The notes: a model not told the origin generated them from the sequence alone. Shown: positions 30,506 through 38,329, counted from the stretch's first letter. The stretch: 64,000 nt of DNA from Gluconacetobacter johannae (GCF_014174305.1 NZ_JABEQH010000003.1:145800-209799), one strand, 5' to 3'. Numbers and translations: made by a program.

Positions 30506-31102
30506 ATGACCGTGCTGCTGCTGTCCCAGTCCATCAGCTGGATGCTGGTCGTGGCGATCGCGCTGGTCGTGGCGGTGCTGTTTCGCAGCATCCGGCGCCT
30601 GTACACCCGCGTGGCGCCGGTGGGCGCGCTGATGACGTCGGCCGGCCCGCAGCCTGGTGTCCGCCTGCCGCCCCGGACCGCCCTGGCGATGAACGGGCAG
30701 CAGGTCGTTCTGGGTGGCGAACGGCCGGATGGACGGCCGCATCTGTTGCTGTTCGTGTCGGGTGGCTGCCCGATCTCGCGCAAGATCCTGCCCATCGCAC
30801 AGGATTTCACGCAGCGCGAATCCATCGACCTGTTGTGCCTGGGCGACGATACCGACGCGATGCAGTGGGACCTGATCCGTCGTTTCGGCCTGGATCCCGC
30901 AGGCTTCGTGAACGACCCGCAGATCGGCCAGTGGCTGGAAATCGACAAGCTGCCCTTCGCGATGCTGCTGGATGCTGCCGGCACGATCGTGGCCAAGGGT
31001 CTGGTCAACAATCGCGAACATCTTGAAAGCCTTGTCGTGGCGGGGGAAACCGGCCACGTCTCCGTGCAGTCCTATCTGGACGCACGTCCCCGCGCGGCAT
31101 GA
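30506..31102 (+). CDS. MauD-like membrane-anchored thioredoxin-fold protein with degenerate CxxC
   Basis: A 198-residue protein with one N-terminal membrane helix (about residues 10-28, SWMLVVAIALVVAVLF) and a periplasmic thioredoxin-like domain. It parallels MauD at 32976: RVAPVGALM matches RIAPIGMQT, and LPFAMLLDAAGTIVAKGLVN matches LPTMVLLDANGTILAKGVVN. MauD proteins are thought to help form the many disulfides of the light chain. Here the active site reads CPIS (Cys88, Ser91) instead of CPVC, so it cannot act as a normal dithiol oxidase. It sits between the heavy- and light-chain genes, a slot that differs from canonical mauBEDA order. A holdase or isomerase role, or a mixed-disulfide trap, is speculation. 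Confidence 0.82.
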   Translation: MTVLLLSQSISWMLVVAIALVVAVLFRSIRRLYTRVAPVGALMTSAGPQPGVRLPPRTALAMNGQQVVLGGERPDGRPHLLLFVSGGCPISRKILPIAQDFTQRESIDLLCLGDDTDAMQWDLIRRFGLDPAGFVNDPQIGQWLEIDKLPFAMLLDAAGTIVAKGLVNNREHLESLVVAGETGHVSVQSYLDARPRAA

Positions 31103-31137
31103 CGATGCCGTGCCGCCGCTCCGGGAGTGTGTAGACG

Positions 31138-31686
31138 ATGTCGGTTTCTTTCCTCGACAGGCTGGGCGAGACGGCCACGCGCAAGCTGGCCGCGCGGTCG
31201 TCGCGCCGGGGCGTGCTGGGCCGCATGAGCGCGGCGATGGCCCTGGCGCCGGCCTTTCCCCTGCTGCCGGTGGCGCGCGCGGACGCGGCCTCGGCCCCCG
31301 CTCCGACCCTGAGCGATTTCGAGCGCCGGGCGCAGTCCAGGGACGCGACGAAGTGCAATTACTGGCGCCATTGCGCCATCGACGGCGTGCTGTGCGGCTG
31401 CTGCGGCGGCGGGGTGCATACCTGCCCGCCCGGCACCGAGCCGTCGCCGGTCTCGTGGATCGGCACATGCCGCAATCCGGCCGACGGCCGGTCCTACGTC
31501 ATCGCCTATCGCGATTGCTGCGGCCGCGATATCTGCGCGACGTCGAAGGACTGCCACTGCAACACCGCCGATCGCGAAATGCCGATCTACCGGCCCCAGG
31601 CCAGCAACGACATCATCTGGTGTTTCGGAACGGCATCGACGGCCTATCATTGCTCGACCGCCGCGATCATCGGGCAGGCGAGCTGA
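31138..31686 (+). CDS. mauA: methylamine/aromatic amine dehydrogenase light chain (TTQ subunit)
   Basis: Catalytic subunit carrying tryptophan tryptophylquinone. It has 182 residues; the leader contains SSRRGVLGRM, a Tat-like twin-arginine motif as in other MauA proteins. The two tryptophans expected to form TTQ are Trp107 (PVSWIGTC) and Trp161 (NDIIWCFG). The acidic residues used in quinone formation and catalysis are present as Asp82 (HCAIDG) and Asp126 (YRDCCG). Fourteen cysteines follow the leader; from memory the Paracoccus light chain has twelve, forming six disulfides. The extra ones lie in GCCGG and DICATSKDC. Strong family match overall. Confidence 0.93.
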   Translation: MSVSFLDRLGETATRKLAARSSRRGVLGRMSAAMALAPAFPLLPVARADAASAPAPTLSDFERRAQSRDATKCNYWRHCAIDGVLCGCCGGGVHTCPPGTEPSPVSWIGTCRNPADGRSYVIAYRDCCGRDICATSKDCHCNTADREMPIYRPQASNDIIWCFGTASTAYHCSTAAIIGQAS

Positions 31687-31708
31687 CGTCCGGCCCACGG
31701 TCGCGCGC

Positions 31709-32242
31709 GTGACGACGATGCGTTTTCCGCTTCTGCCGGTCCTTGGCGTGCTGTGCGCGCTCGGCCTGTCGGCGTTGCCCCGGCCGGCTCCGGCCAGCGG
31801 GGCGATGCCGGTGGTCCCGGTGGTGCAGGGGCACTACCTGGTGGGATGCGGGGGATGCCATGGGGTGCAGGGGCGATCGGGCCGCAGTGTGGTTCCCGAC
31901 CTGGCGGGGCAGGTCGGCTATTTCCTCTGTACGCCCCAGGGACGGGATTATCTGGTCCGGCTGCCGAACGTGGCCTTTGCCGACCTGTCGTCGCAGGACC
32001 TTGCCGACATGGTGAATTTCGTGGTCTTCACCCTGGGGCGCGACAGCGTGCCGGCGGGGGCCACACCCTATACGGCGGCGGAAATCGCGCGTTTGCGGGC
32101 CGATCCGCTGCGACTGGCCGACCTGCATGGCTATCGCGACCGCGTGGTGCGGGGGGTGATCGGGGCCTGTCCGCGGGCCCGGGAGCTGCACGATTATGAT
32201 ACGGCCCAGGCTGGGCGCGAGGCCGGGCGCGATGCGCCTTGA
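31709..32242 (+). CDS. periplasmic monoheme c-type cytochrome of the amine dehydrogenase locus
   Basis: A 177-residue protein with a signal peptide (LLPVLGVLCALGLSALPRPAPA) and one heme motif, CGGCH, in HYLVGCGGCHGVQG. DLADMVNFVVFTLG resembles the C-terminal helix of class I cytochrome c. No second CxxCH is present, so this is not MauG. Context suggests it accepts electrons from the dehydrogenase in place of amicyanin, for which no gene is visible. The start is GTG 31709; ATG 31718 in the same frame is equally possible. A truncated copy of a hairpin repeat lies just downstream. Confidence 0.8.
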   Translation: MTTMRFPLLPVLGVLCALGLSALPRPAPASGAMPVVPVVQGHYLVGCGGCHGVQGRSGRSVVPDLAGQVGYFLCTPQGRDYLVRLPNVAFADLSSQDLADMVNFVVFTLGRDSVPAGATPYTAAEIARLRADPLRLADLHGYRDRVVRGVIGACPRARELHDYDTAQAGREAGRDAP

Positions 32243-32280
32243 TACCGACCGATGAAAGCGATGATAGAGCGTGCAGGACA

Positions 32281-32340
32281 GATCGGGCGTTGCCCGAACC
32301 CACCAGGACCTGAGGCCCTGGACCCCGATCATGGATGAAA
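32281..32340 (-). repeat. intergenic repeat element, truncated copy (inverted relative to 33541-33665)
   Basis: Two blocks are shared in inverted orientation with the element at 33541-33665. A 22-nt block at 32312-32333 matches 33601-33622 without mismatch, and a 14-nt block at 32291-32304 (TGCCCGAACCCACC) matches 33645-33658. The blocks are 7 nt apart here and 22 nt apart in the other copy, so this copy has lost the centre of the hairpin. Such elements are, in my recollection, common between genes in acetic acid bacteria. Confidence 0.8.
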
Positions 32341-32436
32341 CAGGCTGGAGAGGCCTGATGTGTGCGGACGAAGGGTCCTTCATGAACTTGGATTGGCATG
32401 ACACGGCATCGCCGGATGAACGGAAGAGAAGCTGAG

Positions 32437-32979
32437 ATGACGGGTGCGGGGATGTTGCCGTCGATGGTGGCCGCGCTGGCGTGCGGCGCGGTCGGGGGGC
32501 TGTACCTGGCCGCCGGGGTCGCGAAGCTGCGCGATCCGGACGATTTCCTGGGGACGGTGGCGGCCTATCGCCTGCTGCCGGGCGGCCTGCTGGCCCCGGC
32601 GGCCTGGGGGCTGGCCGGCCTGGAAACGGTGCTGGGGGCGATGATGCTGACCGGTATCGCCGTCCGCTGGGCCGGGCTGGCGGCGGCGCTGCTGTTCGGG
32701 CTGTTCGCGGCCGCCATGGCCATCAACGTGCTGCGCGGACGGGTGAACCTGTCGTGCGGCTGTCTGCCGGGTCTGGCCGGCGCCCGGCTGTCGTGGCTGT
32801 CGGTGGTGCGGACCCTGGCGCTGGTGCCGCTGGCTTTGGTGCCGGTCGCAATCGGGCTGCCCGGATCGTGGCTGCTGCGCGGCCAGTCACTGGTCGCCGG
32901 CGCCTGCCTGCTGGCCCTGGCCCTGAGCCTGTCGCATCTGCTGTCGTCCGACGGCGCCGGAGAGGAACGTTCCGCATGA
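32437..32979 (+). CDS. mauE: methylamine utilisation protein MauE
   Basis: Integral membrane protein required, with MauD, for stable amine dehydrogenase light chain; it belongs to the DoxX/VKOR-like MauE family thought to support disulfide formation. From ATG 32437 (GGAAGAG upstream) it has 180 residues, the usual size; ATG 32398 would add 13 residues. Four helices are visible (SMVAALACGAVGGLYLAAGV; AAWGLAGLETVLGAMML; LAAALLFGLFAAAMAINVL; VRTLALVPLALVPVAIGL). The conserved Cys pair is in NLSCGCLPG, and AKLRDPDDF is the family motif after helix 1. It overlaps mauD (ATGA). Confidence 0.9.
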   Translation: MTGAGMLPSMVAALACGAVGGLYLAAGVAKLRDPDDFLGTVAAYRLLPGGLLAPAAWGLAGLETVLGAMMLTGIAVRWAGLAAALLFGLFAAAMAINVLRGRVNLSCGCLPGLAGARLSWLSVVRTLALVPLALVPVAIGLPGSWLLRGQSLVAGACLLALALSLSHLLSSDGAGEERSA

Positions 32980-33539
32980 TGGGTTTTCTTGTAGCGTCGC
33001 AGGTCCTGCTGTTCGGCGCGGTCGTGGTCCTGGTCATGGTGGTGTTCGCGCTGGCGCGCCAGATCGGCGTCCTGCACGAGCGCATCGCCCCGATCGGCAT
33101 GCAGACGGCTCAGACCGGGCTGGAACCGGGGCAGGCGATTCCGCGCATCACCATGCGGACGCTGGCGGGCGAACCGTTTCCGATGGGCGAGGCGCTGGCG
33201 CCGGGTGCAGTGCGTATGCTGCTGTTCGTCGCGCCGGACTGCCCTGTCTGCAAACGGGTCCTGCCCATTGCGCTGGATGTCGCGCGCGATCGGGGGCTGG
33301 AACTGGTCCTGGTCGGCGACGGCGCGCAGCCCGAACTGGTCATGATGCGCGATCGCATGGGCCTGGCCGGGGTGCCGTTCGTCACCGGGGTCGAACTCGG
33401 CCTGGTGCTGCAGGTCAGCCGCCTGCCCACGATGGTGCTGCTGGACGCCAACGGCACTATCCTGGCCAAGGGCGTGGTCAACACCAGACGGCATGTCGAG
33501 GCCCTGGTTCCCGCCGCCGCAGGGCGGGTCGCGGCATAG
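32976..33539 (+). CDS. mauD: methylamine dehydrogenase accessory protein MauD (thioredoxin-like)
   Basis: Membrane-anchored periplasmic thioredoxin-fold protein needed for correct disulfide formation in the light chain. It has 187 residues, one N-terminal helix (VLLFGAVVVLVMVVFALA), the motif RIAPIGMQ and the redox site CPVC (Cys89, Cys92) in VAPDCPVCKRVLP. cis-Pro region: SRLPTMVLLDANGTI. It starts at the ATG overlapping the mauE stop and ends immediately before the second repeat element. It is paralogous to the protein at 30506, which lacks the second cysteine. Confidence 0.92.
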   Translation: MMGFLVASQVLLFGAVVVLVMVVFALARQIGVLHERIAPIGMQTAQTGLEPGQAIPRITMRTLAGEPFPMGEALAPGAVRMLLFVAPDCPVCKRVLPIALDVARDRGLELVLVGDGAQPELVMMRDRMGLAGVPFVTGVELGLVLQVSRLPTMVLLDANGTILAKGVVNTRRHVEALVPAAAGRVAA

Positions 33540-33540
33540 G

Positions 33541-33665
33541 CTCAGGGCGCTGCCCTGAAACCCGCCAAAGGCAGTCGCCTTTGGAAACCAATCCGTTATT
33601 CATGATCGGGGTCCAGGGCCTCTGGCCCCCGATCCTGGATAACGGGTGGGTTCGGGCAGAGCCCG
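33541..33665 (+). repeat. intergenic hairpin repeat element, full copy
   Basis: Three stems follow one another: CAGGGC-GCT-GCCCTG (33543-33557), CCAAAGGC-AGTC-GCCTTTGG (33565-33584), and a 22-pair imperfect hairpin at 33595-33643 whose outer bases are GTTAT and ATAAC with a GGCCT loop. The block ends with GGGTTCGGGCAGAGCCC. It fills the gap between mauD (plus) and the monooxygenase gene (minus) and probably also ends both transcripts. Partly repeated, inverted, at 32281-32340. Confidence 0.85.
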
Positions 33666-33674
33666 ACGCCGGTA

Positions 33675-35024
33675 TCATTCGTCGTAGATGTCCATCAGCG
33701 TGTCGCGCAGGGTCCTGCCGGAATATGCCTTGCGGAAGCGCCCGCGTCGCTGAAGTTCCGGCACCAGAAAATCCACGATGCGGGCAAGGTCGCCGGGCAT
33801 GACCATGGGGTGGCCCAGCATGAAGCCGCCCCGGCTGCCGGTGGCCTCGAACGTTTCTTCCAGATAATCGGCGGCCTGCGCCGCGCTGCCGGCGAATGTG
33901 GTGTCGTAGCTGGTGGCGCGGCGAACGCCATATTCGAAGAATTCCTCGCGCGAGATCTCGGTTTCGGCGCCCAGCTTGTGGGCCAGCGCGTGCACGAAGC
34001 CCACGGGTGTCGCCTGTGTCGCCGCGATTTCGGCATTCAGTTCGTCAAGGCGGAACCGCCGGGGAAGCTTCGAGAAATCATAGCCTGAATTGTGAGACAG
34101 ATAGACGCCGGCGACCTCTTTGGGGATCATGCCCAGAAGGCCCTCACGCTCGCGAACGGCTTCCTGCTCGGTTTCGGCCACGATCATCGGCTGTTGCCAG
34201 ATAATGCCGACCCGTGCGGGGTCGCGCCCGACGTGGCGCAGGGCGGCGTCGAAATCCTTGCGCTGCTGCACCTGCAAGGCCAGGGCCTTGTCTTCGCCGA
34301 ATGCGACGTCGACGAAGCCGGCGGCCGCGCGGATCCCGCGCGGCGAGCCCCCGGCCTGCACCAGGATCGGCCGCCCCTGCGGCGAGGGCGGTGTATTGAG
34401 CGGACCCTTGACCTGGAAGAACTGGCCACGATGATTGATGGCGTGGACCTTCGCGGGGTCGCCGACCTGTCCGGTCTCGCGGTCCCAGATCATGGCGTCC
34501 GGCTCCACGCCATCCCACAGGGCGCGGCAGACGTCGACGAATTCCTCCATCCGCTCGTAGCGGGTATTGTGTTCGGCCAGGTCGTCGAACCCGAAATTCG
34601 CCGCATCCGCACGCCGCGTCGTCGTGACCAGATTGAGCGCCATGCGGCCGTCGCTGACATGGTCCAGCGCGTTCATCAGGCGCGCCAGATAATAGGGATG
34701 CATGAAGGTGGAGGAATAGGTCAGCCCGAACCCGACATGCCGGGTCACGCGCGACATGGCCACCATCAGGGGATTCATGTCCTGGCGCGGCCAGGATACC
34801 CCCCAGCGCACGGCGTCGTCGGTCGAATCCTCCCAGGTGCTGGGCACGCCGGTGCCGTCTCCCGAAAAGATCAGGTCCAGGCAGCCTCTTTCGGCAAGGC
34901 GGGCGATGTCTTCATACATCCCGACATCGGGGAAACGGCGACCGACCCATGAGCCGGGCGCCCGCCAGCGCCCGTCCAGCGCAATGTAGGAGACATCGAA
35001 ACAGAGATTCATCCGCTGGGCCAT
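33675..35024 (-). CDS. LLM-class flavin-dependent monooxygenase (NtaA/SnaA/DszA family)
   Basis: A 449-residue flavin-dependent oxygenase with the bacterial-luciferase fold; the family uses FMNH2 from a separate reductase on substrates such as nitrilotriacetate or dibenzothiophene sulfone. Motifs include DLIFSGDGTGVPSTWEDSTD, GFGLTYSSTFMHPYYLARLM, ALNLVTTTRRADAANFG and RPILVQAGGSPRGIRAA. The MAQRMNLCFDV start (35024) has AGGA upstream; the open frame allows 11 more residues. Substrate unknown; no flavin reductase gene is nearby. It is on the opposite strand to the amine dehydrogenase genes. Confidence 0.88.
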   Translation of the reverse strand: MAQRMNLCFDVSYIALDGRWRAPGSWVGRRFPDVGMYEDIARLAERGCLDLIFSGDGTGVPSTWEDSTDDAVRWGVSWPRQDMNPLMVAMSRVTRHVGFGLTYSSTFMHPYYLARLMNALDHVSDGRMALNLVTTTRRADAANFGFDDLAEHNTRYERMEEFVDVCRALWDGVEPDAMIWDRETGQVGDPAKVHAINHRGQFFQVKGPLNTPPSPQGRPILVQAGGSPRGIRAAAGFVDVAFGEDKALALQVQQRKDFDAALRHVGRDPARVGIIWQQPMIVAETEQEAVREREGLLGMIPKEVAGVYLSHNSGYDFSKLPRRFRLDELNAEIAATQATPVGFVHALAHKLGAETEISREEFFEYGVRRATSYDTTFAGSAAQAADYLEETFEATGSRGGFMLGHPMVMPGDLARIVDFLVPELQRRGRFRKAYSGRTLRDTLMDIYDE

Positions 35025-35136
35025 GGATGTCCTGCACTCCTGCCGGCCGGGGGACACGGGGCAAGATCGTTACCCCAGTGAACCGAAGCCTTCCGCAGGA
35101 TCGTGCCCTTGTCAAGCAGGTGCTGCGGATGTGTCT

Positions 35137-35155
35137 GGGGGCGTTGGCCGCCCCC
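35137..35155 (-). terminator. GC hairpin downstream of the aminotransferase gene
   Basis: GGGGGCG-TTGGC-CGCCCCC forms a perfect 7-bp stem 7 nt after the stop of the minus-strand aminotransferase gene and about 110 nt before the monooxygenase start. No T-tract follows, so it could be a weak terminator or an mRNA-end stabiliser. Confidence 0.4.
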
Positions 35156-35162
35156 GCGCGGG

Positions 35163-36440
35163 TCAGGCCGCCAGCGCCTGCTCGATGATCGCCAGCCCTT
35201 CGTCGATCTGGCTGTCGGGGGCGGTCAGCGGCACCAGGATGCGGATGGTCTCGCCATGCACGCCGCAGGACAGCAGGATCAGGCCAAGTTCCGCCGCGCG
35301 GGCGCAGACGGCCGCCGCCCCGCCGTGACGCACGGCCGTGCCGTCGCGATGGTCCAGGATGTCGAAGCCGATCATGGCACCCGGCCCGCGCGGCGCGCCG
35401 AAGGGCAGCAGGTCGGTCCGGCCGCGCAGGGCCTCCAGCCGGGCGCGGATGCGCGCGCCGATCGCATTGGCGCGCTCCACCAGCCCTTCTTCCTCGATCA
35501 CGTCCAGAACCGCCAGCGCCGCCGCGCAGGCGATCGGCGCGCCGGCATAGGTGCCGCCCAGGCCGCCGGGCCCGACCGCATCCATCAGCGCGGCCCGGCC
35601 GATGACGCCCGACAGCGGGAAGCCGCCGCCCAGCGACTTGGCGACGCAGACCAGGTCCGGCGCCACGCCCGACAGCGCGATGCCGAACAGGCTGCCGGTG
35701 CGGGCGAAGCCGGTCTGCACCTCGTCGGCGATCAGGACGATGCCGTGGGTGTCGCAGATGTCGCGCAGGGCCCGCAGCAGGCCGGTCGGGGCGACGCGGA
35801 ACCCGCCTTCGCCCTGGACCGGCTCGATGATGATGGCCGCGACGCGGCTGGGGTCGAGGTCGGCCGCGAACAGGAAGCCCAGGGCCTTCAGGCTGTCATC
35901 CACCGACACGTCCCCGGCGGGGAAGGGCACGTGATACACGTCCGGCGGCAGGCTGCCGAACGGCGTCTTGTACGGATTGACCTTTCCCGTCATGGCCGAC
36001 GCCAGCAGCGTGCGGCCGTGGAACCCGCCGGTGAAGGCGATGACCCCGTTGCGGCCGGTCGCGGCCCGGGCGATCTTGACCGCGTTTTCGGTCGCCTCGG
36101 CGCCGGTCGAGAACAGGATGGTCTTGGCCGGTCCGGGGAAGGGGGCCAGCGCGTTCAGGCGCTCGGCCAGCGCGATGTAGGATTCGTACGGCGCGACCTG
36201 GAATGCCGTATGGGTGAACAGATCCAGTTGCCGGCGGACGGCCTCCATCACCTTCGGATGGCGGTGGCCGACATTCAGCACCGCGATGCCGCCGGCGAAA
36301 TCGATATAGCGACGGCCTTCGACATCCCACAGCTCGGCATTCTCGGCGCGGGCCGCGTGGATGGTGGTGGCCGACCCCACGCCGCGCGGAACCGCGTTCA
36401 TGCGCCGGGTCTGAAGGTCGGAATTGGTGATGGGTGACAT
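35163..36440 (-). CDS. gabT: class III aminotransferase, 4-aminobutyrate aminotransferase-like
   Basis: PLP enzyme transferring the amino group of GABA or a similar omega-amino acid to 2-oxoglutarate, giving succinate semialdehyde. The 425-residue length fits GabT. Signatures include YIDFAGGIAVLNVGHRHPKV, LFSTGAEATENAVKIAR, GFHGRTLLASAMTGK, IIIEPVQGEGGF, LIADEVQTGFARTG (Asp binding PLP nitrogen) and the Schiff-base Lys in VCVAKSLGGGFPLSG. No GabD partner is adjacent. It lies divergent from the antiporter at 36655 with 214 nt of intergenic DNA. Specificity is assigned from family resemblance only. Confidence 0.88.
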   Translation of the reverse strand: MSPITNSDLQTRRMNAVPRGVGSATTIHAARAENAELWDVEGRRYIDFAGGIAVLNVGHRHPKVMEAVRRQLDLFTHTAFQVAPYESYIALAERLNALAPFPGPAKTILFSTGAEATENAVKIARAATGRNGVIAFTGGFHGRTLLASAMTGKVNPYKTPFGSLPPDVYHVPFPAGDVSVDDSLKALGFLFAADLDPSRVAAIIIEPVQGEGGFRVAPTGLLRALRDICDTHGIVLIADEVQTGFARTGSLFGIALSGVAPDLVCVAKSLGGGFPLSGVIGRAALMDAVGPGGLGGTYAGAPIACAAALAVLDVIEEEGLVERANAIGARIRARLEALRGRTDLLPFGAPRGPGAMIGFDILDHRDGTAVRHGGAAAVCARAAELGLILLSCGVHGETIRILVPLTAPDSQIDEGLAIIEQALAA

Positions 36441-36654
36441 GTCGTCTGTCCTCGGGGTGCGGGCGCAGGCCTGCGCTTTCGGCCATGTATCGCCGATGCG
36501 CGTCGGGCGCGGGAGACGCCTTGTCGGTCGCCTCTGGTGACGGAAAGTCACCACCCGGTCGGCTACCGGTCCGCTGGTCAGATCCCGCCGGGCCGGGCAG
36601 GATCGGCGGCCGGAGCATCCGTCCGCTCCGTCGCGGGAGGACCGAAGGCCGGTC

Positions 36655-38325
36655 ATGCATGACGTTATCGTTGGTCTGATCCTGCTGTCCGTCGCGGCGG
36701 CCAGCAGCCTGTTCTCGCGTTTGCTGCCCCTTGCGATTCCGTTGCCGCTGATCCAGATCGCGCTGGGGGTGGCGGGGTCGGTCGGGGGCCTGCATGTCGC
36801 GCTGGACCCCGACATGTTCATGCTGCTGTTCATCCCGCCCCTGCTGTTCAGCGATGCGTTCCGGATGCCGACCCGAGAGTTCGGGGAGTTGCGCGGCATC
36901 ATCTTCGCGCTGGCCGTGCCGCTGGTGCTGGCGACCACCATCCTGTGCGGCTACGCCCTGCACTGGCTGGTCCCGGTGCTGGGCCTGCCCCTGTGCTTCG
37001 CGCTGGCCGGCGTCCTGTCGCCGACCGACGCGGTGGCCGTCGGCGGCATGCTGGGCGCCACGGTGCCCCGCCGCATCGTGCATGTGCTGGACGGCGAATC
37101 CCTGCTGAACGATGCCTCTGGCCTGGTGTGCTTCCGGTTCGCGGCGGCGGCGGCGGTGACGGGGGCGTTCTCGCTGCATGCGGCGTTGCTGACGTTCGGC
37201 CTGCTGGCGCTGGGCGGGATCGCGATCGGGATAGGGGTCTGCTACGTCGCGGTGCGGCTGGACCGGTTTCTGCTGCGGCGTGGCTACGACGATCCGCCGA
37301 CGCAGATCACCTTCATGCTGCTGCTGCCGTTCGGGGCCTATCTGCTGGCGGAATCGGTGGGGTGTTCGGGCATCCTGGCCGTGGTTGCCGGCGGGATGAC
37401 GGCCAAGCTGACCGGCGTGCTGCAGGAAACCCAGATCACCACCCGGCTGCAGGCGCGCACCGTGTGGAACATGGTGAATTTCATCTTCAACTCGATCATC
37501 TTCCTGCTGCTCGGGCTGCAATTGCCGGAACTGGCGGGCAACGGGATCGCGCTGGCGCGCGGGGCGGGGACCTCGCCATGGCTGCTGCTGCCGGTCATCG
37601 TCGGCATTCACCTGGCGATGTGCGTGCTGCGGTTCGGCGGGTTGTGGATCGTCCTGGTGCTGGACGCGCTGCGCGGCCGCGCCCACGGGGCGATGCGCTG
37701 GCCGGCCTTGCGGGCCGTGCTGGTGGGAACGGTCGCCGGCGTCCGGGGGGCGGTGACGCTGGCGGCGGTGTTGTCCCTGCCCCAGGCGGGGGCCGGGTTT
37801 CCGTTCCGCGACCTGCTGGTGACCCTGGCCACCGGGGTCATCCTCGTCTCGCTGCTGATGGCCAGCCTGCTGCTGCCGTGGCTGGTCGCGGGACTGGACC
37901 GGGGGCAGGGCGACCCGCGGGGGCGCGAAGTCGACTGGGCGCGCCTGGTGCTGCTGCGTACGATCATCCGCGCGATGCGGGACGAACAGGCGGCCCTGAC
38001 CGCGCGTGCCGGCACGCGCGATGAGGCGGCCGAAATGCGCGTCGAGATCATCGCCCGCCTGATGCAGGAATATGAAAACCGGCTGACCCAGTTGCAGAAG
38101 GACGGCGACGGGCCGGCGACCGAGATGCAGATCCGGTCGATCCGCCGGATGCGGCTGGAACTGGCGCTGCGCCTGACCAACCTGCGCGCGTCGCGGATCG
38201 AATTGCGGAACCTGCGCTCCGCCCAGTACGTCAATGACGAGACCGAAACCCTGCTGTTGCAGGAAATGGATTACGAGGAGCAGGTCTATCGCAACCGGGC
38301 CAGGACGCTGCCGCGCGTGCCCTGA
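36655..38325 (+). CDS. CPA1-family Na+/H+ antiporter (NhaP/NHE type)
   Basis: Exchanges cytoplasmic Na+ (or K+) for protons across the inner membrane. It has 556 residues: about twelve helices up to residue 420, then a cytoplasmic tail of roughly 130 charged residues, probably helical (LMQEYENRLTQLQKDGD). Transport motifs are LSPTDAVAVGGMLG and DGESLLNDASGLV, which carry the ion-binding Asp residues. GVRGAVTLAAVLSLP lies near the end of the membrane domain. The gene is followed at once by an 11-bp GC hairpin. Confidence 0.9.
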   Translation: MHDVIVGLILLSVAAASSLFSRLLPLAIPLPLIQIALGVAGSVGGLHVALDPDMFMLLFIPPLLFSDAFRMPTREFGELRGIIFALAVPLVLATTILCGYALHWLVPVLGLPLCFALAGVLSPTDAVAVGGMLGATVPRRIVHVLDGESLLNDASGLVCFRFAAAAAVTGAFSLHAALLTFGLLALGGIAIGIGVCYVAVRLDRFLLRRGYDDPPTQITFMLLLPFGAYLLAESVGCSGILAVVAGGMTAKLTGVLQETQITTRLQARTVWNMVNFIFNSIIFLLLGLQLPELAGNGIALARGAGTSPWLLLPVIVGIHLAMCVLRFGGLWIVLVLDALRGRAHGAMRWPALRAVLVGTVAGVRGAVTLAAVLSLPQAGAGFPFRDLLVTLATGVILVSLLMASLLLPWLVAGLDRGQGDPRGREVDWARLVLLRTIIRAMRDEQAALTARAGTRDEAAEMRVEIIARLMQEYENRLTQLQKDGDGPATEMQIRSIRRMRLELALRLTNLRASRIELRNLRSAQYVNDETETLLLQEMDYEEQVYRNRARTLPRVP

Positions 38326-38329
38326 AGAC

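Noticed and set aside
31709..32242. Possibility that this cytochrome is MauG
   Set aside because: Only one CxxCH motif and 177 residues; MauG is a diheme protein of about twice that length.
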